Below are positions 60,583 to 64,000 of a stretch of DNA of 64,000 nt, piece after piece. The stretch is from Piscinibacter defluvii. Its GTDB lineage: Bacteria; Pseudomonadota; Gammaproteobacteria; Burkholderiales; Burkholderiaceae_C. Each line of letters opens with the position of its first letter. The first letter of the stretch is position 1. Under the pieces are notes generated by a model. It was not told where the DNA came from and did no database searches. It saw nothing but the letters and a program-made list of their open reading frames with translations. The position numbers were made by a program, and so were the translations under genes. Location: NCBI RefSeq assembly GCF_004011805.1, contig NZ_RCHJ01000005.1:394677-458676 (forward strand), written 5' to 3'.

Positions 60583-61015
60583 GGCACACGCCCCGTGGCA
60601 CAGCGCTTAGCCGAAGGAGGAACACGGCGAAGCTCGAATTCGGCGCCCGAGTCAATGTCGCGGTAGCGGTGCGCTGAGTCATTGATGCTCGCGATCTCCG
60701 TGCAGTAGCGGGAGCCTGGGCGTAGCCAGAAGTTCGCGGTTGAGCGCGTGACGACGTAGCACATGCGTGAGCCGAGGAAGGTGTAGGTTCCTTCGCCGTG
60801 GAAGGGGCGTGGATCGTCTTCCGTTCTTCCGCAAGCCTCGACGTACCGTCGGTGCGAAACTCGTCGTAGGCCTAGCAACTCGCGCCTCCGTCGTTGGAGT
60901 TGCACCAGACTCCGGCCAGGCCATACTCAGCGGAGGTGTGTGGAGGATGAGGCAGGGCTTCGCTGCAGGAGCACAAGAGCGCGGTAAGCCACAGTGAAGC
61001 GGCGCGAAGACTCAC
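60583..61015 (-). pseudogene. broken cassette gene for a small Cys-containing lipoprotein
   Basis: Starting at GTG 61015 the minus strand encodes a signal-like LRAASLWLTALLCSC and then AEYGLAGVWCNSNDGGASC, stops at TAG (60872-60874), continues in the same frame as AYDEFRTDG, and then jumps frame near 60838-60842 into VEACGRTEDDPRPFHGEGTY, RMCYVVTRS and YCTEIASIND. Read across both lesions it gives a plausible Cys-rich ~140-residue secreted protein that runs into attC C. One substitution (TGG to TAG) and one missing base would explain it; sequencing error is an alternative. Confidence 0.5.
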
Positions 61016-61029
61016 GAGGGTTGTTGACT

Positions 61030-61155
61030 GCCTAACGTTTGAGCTGAGGCGACCGCCACGGGTTGGCGCTTGGGCCGCGAGCCCGATGATATGCACCACG
61101 GGTTCGCGGCCCAAGTGCCAAGCCGTGGAGGGTCGCCTCGAGCGAAGGGTTAGGC
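61030..61155 (-). repeat. attC site D (canonical)
   Basis: 126 bp with perfect boxes: GTTAGGC/GCCTAAC at both ends, CCCTTCGCTCGAGG on the R'' side and GCTCAAACGTTAGGC on the R' side. The stop codon of the 61518-61150 gene (TAA) is within R''. Central arms GGGCCGCGAACCCGTGG pair with the other half. Confidence 0.9.
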
Positions 61156-61518
61156 AGCACTCGCGAGCGAGACTAGCGTAGCTGTGAGCACGAAGACTAC
61201 TGCTAGCCCGACGTAAGCACCAAAGGCCTTTGCGATTGTCTTGAAGGCTTGACGCGGTGGGCGAGTCTTGAATAGGTAAACCGGCAACACGACCGGCGAG
61301 AGCAGTGCTGACCACAGAGCCCAGCGACCCGGGAGCGGTGGCCTACGCGACTGCTGGTCGCTCCTGCACCAGACGTAGATGGCAACGATCAACGCGAGGC
61401 TCAGACCATACTCGACCAAGCCTTGCACTCGCGATGGTTGCTTGAGCAGTCCGGCTAGAACTCCGGCGATCACATGTACCGACCCGAGCGACAAGAGGAT
61501 CTTGCTCTTGAGAAGCAC
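61150..61518 (-). CDS. small membrane protein (cassette gene)
   Basis: 122-aa protein with three to four predicted helices (ILLSLGSVHVIAGVLAGLL, GLSLALIVAIYVWC, ALWSALLSPVVLPVYLF, AYVGLAVVFVLTATLVSLA). GTG 61518 is selected because GGAGGG lies five bases upstream; longer in-frame extensions run back into attC E. No family recognised. Membrane proteins of unknown function are common cassette cargo. Confidence 0.7.
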   Translation of the reverse strand: MLLKSKILLSLGSVHVIAGVLAGLLKQPSRVQGLVEYGLSLALIVAIYVWCRSDQQSRRPPLPGRWALWSALLSPVVLPVYLFKTRPPRQAFKTIAKAFGAYVGLAVVFVLTATLVSLASAA

Positions 61519-61575
61519 GCGTTCCCTCCGAATGTGCGCTTTGGACCTTTGCGATACGGTCTTGGCCCTCGTGCT

Positions 61576-61701
61576 GCCTGACGTTTGAGCTGAGCGGACG
61601 CCAACGGCAAGGCGCTTGGCCCGCGCAGCGGATGATGACACTGGCCGCTGCGCGGGCTAAGTGCCTTGCCGGTGGAGGTCCGCTCGAGCGAAGGGTTAGA
61701 T
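61576..61701 (-). repeat. attC site E
   Basis: 126 bp. R'' side ATCTAAC (plus-strand GTTAGAT) with CCTTCGCTCGAGCGGACC; R' side GCTCAAACGTCAGGC. Arms AAGTGCCTTGCC and GGCAAGGCGCTT pair across the centre. One mismatch (GTC for GTT) at R'. Confidence 0.88.
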
Positions 61702-61733
61702 GGCCCTCGCGCATAGCGAGCTTCAGGTGCTGC

Positions 61734-62354
61734 CTAGGCAGACCGACCTGGTTGGAACTTCAGGAACGAAAACGCCGCCTCGTACCCGGCCGACTTGGGG
61801 CTGCACGCGTACAAGCCGCATGCGACGGAGGATGCCGCCTCACGCTCAAGTAGGCGCGCCATGCGGACTTGTTCCCAGTGCAGGCCGTCTAAGGAACTCT
61901 CGACGAGGAAGTCACAGCCTTCGGCGCGAACCCGGAACCAGACGGTGTTGACGTCCTTAGCGAGGGGCTGGGTGGACCAGTCGGAGTATTGGTTGTTGGT
62001 CACCACGGCGCCCAGGCGGTTGAAGCCTTCTGGCTCGAACTCAACAGATGTCTTGAGCCAACAAGCGGGCGACAGGCGCACCATGAGACCGGCTTGATCG
62101 TATTGGTGAACTGGGCGGAAGGAGACCTTTGTCGTGAGAACGAAGTCGGAGGCCGCGCTCAGATGCAGGAAGTGCCCGTTGTCGGCCTCGAAGCCGTAGT
62201 GGGTGCGCTGCCAGAAGTCCGTGCCTGCATCCGTGTGAACTCGAAGGCACGGATCGGTTGCATCAAGCTGCCAGCGCGCGGGTTCGCAGAACCAGCTCAG
62301 GCGGGAGTCCAGTGCGGGACCGGAAAACGATTCAAACAAGGGTTCGTCTGACAT
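61734..62354 (-). CDS. DUF1349 (concanavalin-like fold) protein, cassette gene
   Basis: 206-aa protein of DUF1349/YesU type. Segments: WQLDATDPCLRVHTDAGTDFWQ, TKVSFRPVHQYDQAGLMVRL, WLKTSVEFEPEGFNRLGAVVT, VWFRVRAEGCDFLVESSLDG and CGLYACSPKSAGYEAAFSF. A beta-sandwich that may bind carbohydrate; activity unknown. ATG 62354; an upstream extension would translate the half attC. No strong ribosome site. Confidence 0.88.
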   Translation of the reverse strand: MSDEPLFESFSGPALDSRLSWFCEPARWQLDATDPCLRVHTDAGTDFWQRTHYGFEADNGHFLHLSAASDFVLTTKVSFRPVHQYDQAGLMVRLSPACWLKTSVEFEPEGFNRLGAVVTNNQYSDWSTQPLAKDVNTVWFRVRAEGCDFLVESSLDGLHWEQVRMARLLEREAASSVACGLYACSPKSAGYEAAFSFLKFQPGRSA

Positions 62355-62384
62355 GGCTCGGGCGATCCGTGTGGGAGTTGGGCC

Positions 62385-62430
62385 ATCTAGCGTTTGAGCT
62401 GAGGGGCCGGAGCCGGAATGGCGCCTGGCC
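62385..62430 (-). repeat. half attC site F, interrupted
   Basis: Retains the R' end: GCTCAAACGCTAGAT preceded by an arm (GGCCAGGCGCC) homologous to sites E and G. The matching R'' half (GCCTAACCCTTCGCTC) is missing; from about 62431 the sequence is that of a transposase 3' end on the plus strand. Confidence 0.7.
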
Positions 62431-62502
62431 AAGAACGCCAACCGGTTGTTCGTCGTCTCGGCGCTGGCCAACCTGTTCATGGTCAGGCGTAGCCTCGCCT
62501 GA
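62431..62502 (+). mobile_element. remnant of an IS transposase C-terminus
   Basis: Plus-strand codons AKNANRLFVVSALANLFMVRR followed by SLA and TGA (62500-62502) resemble the C-terminal end of DDE transposases, which typically finish with ALANLFMVRR-type sequence. Only about 24 codons remain. It sits between half attC F and a truncated acetyltransferase gene. Family assignment is from memory of such C-termini. Confidence 0.5.
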
Positions 62503-62639
62503 AAGCCGGCCCCGCGCCTGCCGCGGGGCGCGAAACAGGCTGAGCGGGCCCATCCGCTACGCCTGTGCGCCGCCCCTCGTCGTTCACGCGAGCCAATTGC
62601 GCGTCCAGGCTCGCTGAATTACTCTGCGGTGGTAGTAGT

Positions 62640-62918
62640 TCAGACCTTCCTGAACATGTAGTAGCCGAGATAGCCGCTTTGAAGTGGGCCGCGAACGATG
62701 TTCGTTATCTCGATGTAGCCTGCGATTCGAGTGCTCTCGTAGTCGCGAATGAGGAATCCATAGTCCGTGGGGCCCTGGCGCCGACTGGCAAGGTCTGCAG
62801 CGGCCGACGTTTCGGTAGGTGGACTGACCCATCGGCCGTGAAGCGACTTGCTGCGACGAGCGGCTTCTGCGAACTCTTTGGCGTGACGCTCAGAGAAGTG
62901 TGAGAGGGCAGGGCCCAT
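62640..62918 (-). pseudogene. truncated GNAT acetyltransferase (cassette gene)
   Basis: 92-aa reading frame from ATG 62918: N-terminal half of a RimJ/RimL-like GNAT (HAKEFAEAARRSKSLHG, DYGFLIRDYESTRIAGYIEI, GYLGYYMFRKV). It stops exactly where the acetyl-CoA loop should begin. A short continuation in another frame (NYYHRRVIQRAW) suggests a frameshift, and the remainder has been replaced by non-coding sequence and the IS remnant. Unlikely to be active. Confidence 0.6.
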
Positions 62919-62927
62919 GGTCGTGCG

Positions 62928-63054
62928 GCCTAACGTTTGAGCTGAGGGGGCCGACGCCGGGAAGGCGCTTGGCCCGCGCGACGGATGATGACACTGGCTG
63001 GCGCGCGGGCCAAGCGGCTTGCCGGTGGCGGTCCACTCGAGCGAAGGGTTAGGC
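62928..63054 (-). repeat. attC site G (canonical)
   Basis: 127 bp with perfect GCCTAAC and GTTAGGC boxes, CCTTCGCTCGAGTGGACC on the R'' side and GCTCAAACGTTAGGC at R'. The arms TGGCCCGCGCG-like and GCCGGGAAGGCGC/GGCTTGCCGGTGGC pair. Follows the toxin gene. Confidence 0.9.
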
Positions 63055-63064
63055 GGCGCTGCGT

Positions 63065-63364
63065 CTACACGCTGGGGCCGCGCTCTCGCTCGGCACCCCA
63101 GAAGGCCACAACCTCGAGATGCTGACCGCGAGGCCGGTAGTAGAGGTGGTACCCGATGCGCTTGAGAAGCCAGCGCCGGGTTTCGGGTGACCGGGCGTTC
63201 TCTACCCTCGTGCCAATACCAGGGAACTCAACCAAGAGCTCCAGTGCTTCCTGGATGTCTTGCGCTACAGCGCCCGGGGCGGAGAGGCGATTCTCACTCC
63301 ACCAAGCTGCAGCTTCGTGGATTTCGCGGCGTGCGCGAGGTTTGACTCGAACGACGAGAGCCAA
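63065..63364 (-). CDS. ParE/RelE-family toxin (cassette gene)
   Basis: 99-aa toxin-like protein: VRVKPRARREIHEAAAWW at the start (ParE helix hairpin), LLVEFPGIGTRVE and the C-terminal RRWLLKRIGYHLYYRPRGQHLEVVAFWG strand block, diagnostic for the ParE/RelE superfamily. It would poison gyrase or mRNA translation. The start is 2 bp after the antitoxin stop. Toxin-antitoxin pairs are typical stabilising cassettes in large integrons. Confidence 0.9.
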   Translation of the reverse strand: MALVVRVKPRARREIHEAAAWWSENRLSAPGAVAQDIQEALELLVEFPGIGTRVENARSPETRRWLLKRIGYHLYYRPRGQHLEVVAFWGAERERGPSV

Positions 63365-63366
63365 GA

Positions 63367-63588
63367 TCAGCCGTACTTGCGCAGCTCGGCAAACAACTCC
63401 TCGGCGGAGATGCCTTCTTCCTTGTCCGCTTCGTCGAGCGCGGCCTCAAGTTCTCGCTGGAGCACAGGTGAAAGCCGAACGGAGCGTTCTTCGTTCGTGA
63501 CGAAGACCCCGACCTCAGCTCCCTCCGGGAGCGAGCCGCGATCTAGGATGACCTTGCCGCCGATGACAGTACCTTTGACGACTTGCAT
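63367..63588 (-). CDS. antitoxin of ParE/RelE pair (cassette gene)
   Basis: 73-aa antitoxin: N-terminal AbrB/Phd-like strand region (VVKGTVIGGKVILDRGSLPEGAEV) and an acidic helical tail (ELEAALDEADKEEGISAEELFAEL) suited to wrapping the toxin. Co-directional and almost contiguous with the toxin. Probably represses their shared transcript; no operator identified. Confidence 0.86.
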   Translation of the reverse strand: MQVVKGTVIGGKVILDRGSLPEGAEVGVFVTNEERSVRLSPVLQRELEAALDEADKEEGISAEELFAELRKYG

Positions 63589-63631
63589 GTGCGGATGGTA
63601 CTCCGATGGCCGACCGGTCCCGGTTTGCGCC

Positions 63632-63770
63632 GCCTAACGTTTGAGCTGAGCGGCCCACGGAGGCATGACGCCCCGGCTGCCCGGTGCAACATGGTAAACC
63701 GCACTGGGCGGCCGGGGTGGCATGCCGGAGAGGGTCCACGGAGAGGGTCCGCTCGAGCGAAGGGTTAGGC
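63632..63770 (-). repeat. attC site H (canonical, longest)
   Basis: 139 bp with perfect GCCTAAC/GTTAGGC ends, CCTTCGCTCGAGCGGACCC and GCTCAGCTCAAACGTTAGGC-type arms. The central part contains GCCCGGCTG-like inverted sequences and a tandem GGAGAGGGTCC duplication at 63727-63749 that accounts for the extra length. Confidence 0.9.
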
Positions 63771-63798
63771 CTCAGCATCCAATTGCGAACGCACGCCC

Positions 63799-63999
63799 TT
63801 ACGGGCGCCGGGAACCGAACCTGAGCCACACACTTTCATTCCGCTTGTGTGTGCCGACGATGAACAGCGTCGCTTGGAACGACTGGAACTGCCAACGCAG
63901 GACAAGTGACCCGTCGGCTGCTCGGAAGAGAGTTGCCTGCGTGGCGTCCTCTCCGGCGCCAAGTATCGATGAAGAGGAAACCCGGTCGATGCGACCCAT
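63799..63999 (-). CDS. cassette gene product, unknown (possibly 5'-truncated)
   Basis: 66 codons from an ATG at the window edge: AADGSLVLRWQFQSFQATLF, IVGTHKRNESVWLRF. No family recognised. The Met may be internal and the gene may extend beyond 64000. A second open frame (63765-63962) ends in the attC but looks less protein-like. Confidence 0.42.
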   Translation of the reverse strand: MGRIDRVSSSSILGAGEDATQATLFRAADGSLVLRWQFQSFQATLFIVGTHKRNESVWLRFGSRRP

Positions 64000-64000
64000 G

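Larger units (their letters stand above)
59075..64000 (-). mobile_element. integron gene-cassette array (integrase not in window)
   Basis: Cassettes on the minus strand separated by attC sites. Each site has R'' GCCTAAC-like and R' GTTAGGC-like boxes at the ends, inner arms GCTCGAGCGG and CCGCTCAGC that pair with one extra base on the L'' side, and a variable imperfect palindrome between. The extra base fixes polarity: cassettes read right to left, so attI and any intI lie beyond 64000, or the array is an integrase-less cluster (CALIN). Genes are small, unrelated in function, minus-strand and visibly less GC-rich than the rest of the window. The array must continue to the right. Confidence 0.88.

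Noticed and set aside
60435..60905. Apparent gene ending in PNPSLEATLHGLALGPR
   Set aside because: The C-terminal part is a translation of attC site C, not protein. The upstream part belongs to the broken lipoprotein gene.
62355..62480. Longer start for the DUF1349 gene
   Set aside because: The extension translates half attC F and IS remnant sequence; ATG 62354 gives the domain start.

Overview
The window is very GC-rich (roughly 70%), densely packed with genes, and reads like a chromosome segment of a betaproteobacterium of the order Burkholderiales. Indicators are a Bug-family solute-binding protein, several TRAP-type transporters, long antisense open frames typical of this base composition, and the type of integron attC site found at the right end. 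I cannot name the species. I see no rRNA, tRNA or CRISPR array.

Layout. 1-2166: 3'-truncated type II secretion/type IV pilus assembly ATPase (minus). 2327-3289: Bug periplasmic binding protein. 3349-7362: putative metal or siderophore uptake group (DUF2946 protein, TonB-dependent receptor, PepSY membrane protein). 7396-9295: DMT exporter, MTH1187 protein and DUF3455 lipoprotein. 9490-10815: TIR-domain protein. 10834-16301: TRAP transporter operon (minus) whose last gene is a membrane Ser/Thr kinase, with a divergent LysR regulator and then a TPR-GGDEF diguanylate cyclase. 19235-28265: a coherent predicted 5-oxoproline (pyroglutamate) locus: DUF1445/D-glutamate cyclase-like protein, TRAP P-Q-M set, an extra DctP, a full-length ATP-dependent 5-oxoprolinase and a membrane protein, mostly with overlapping stops and starts. 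28262-30652: two TIGR0428x transferases and a phosphotransferase. 30740-34616: a SLOG-like membrane protein followed by a TIR-TM-WD40 protein. In architecture this resembles a TIR/SLOG (Thoeris-like) signalling pair and is the best candidate here for an undescribed conflict system. 34671-40435 (minus): lipoprotein, a prokaryotic pentameric ligand-gated channel homologue, CNNM/CBS protein, ExoD, Bax-inhibitor-1 protein, a small secreted protein and a nucleoside hydrolase. 40533-47949: a six-gene overlapping operon (YnjBCD-type ABC transporter, TVP38-reductase fusion, DUF3047, SelD-associated-type FAD oxidoreductase). 47950-59033: mostly small minus-strand genes (three GNAT acetyltransferases, ClpP paralogue, small secreted proteins, several DUFs, OsmC).

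59075-64000 is an integron gene-cassette array. Seven attC sites (59075-59204, 59833-59904, 60456-60582, 61030-61155, 61576-61701, 62928-63054, 63632-63770) and one disrupted half-site (62385-62430) separate single-gene or toxin-antitoxin cassettes, all on the minus strand and visibly poorer in GC than the rest. attC polarity puts any integrase beyond the right edge. Sites and genes become more degenerate towards the left, as expected for the old end of an array. One cassette gene is a pseudogene with a nonsense codon and a frameshift, and another is cut by an insertion-sequence remnant.
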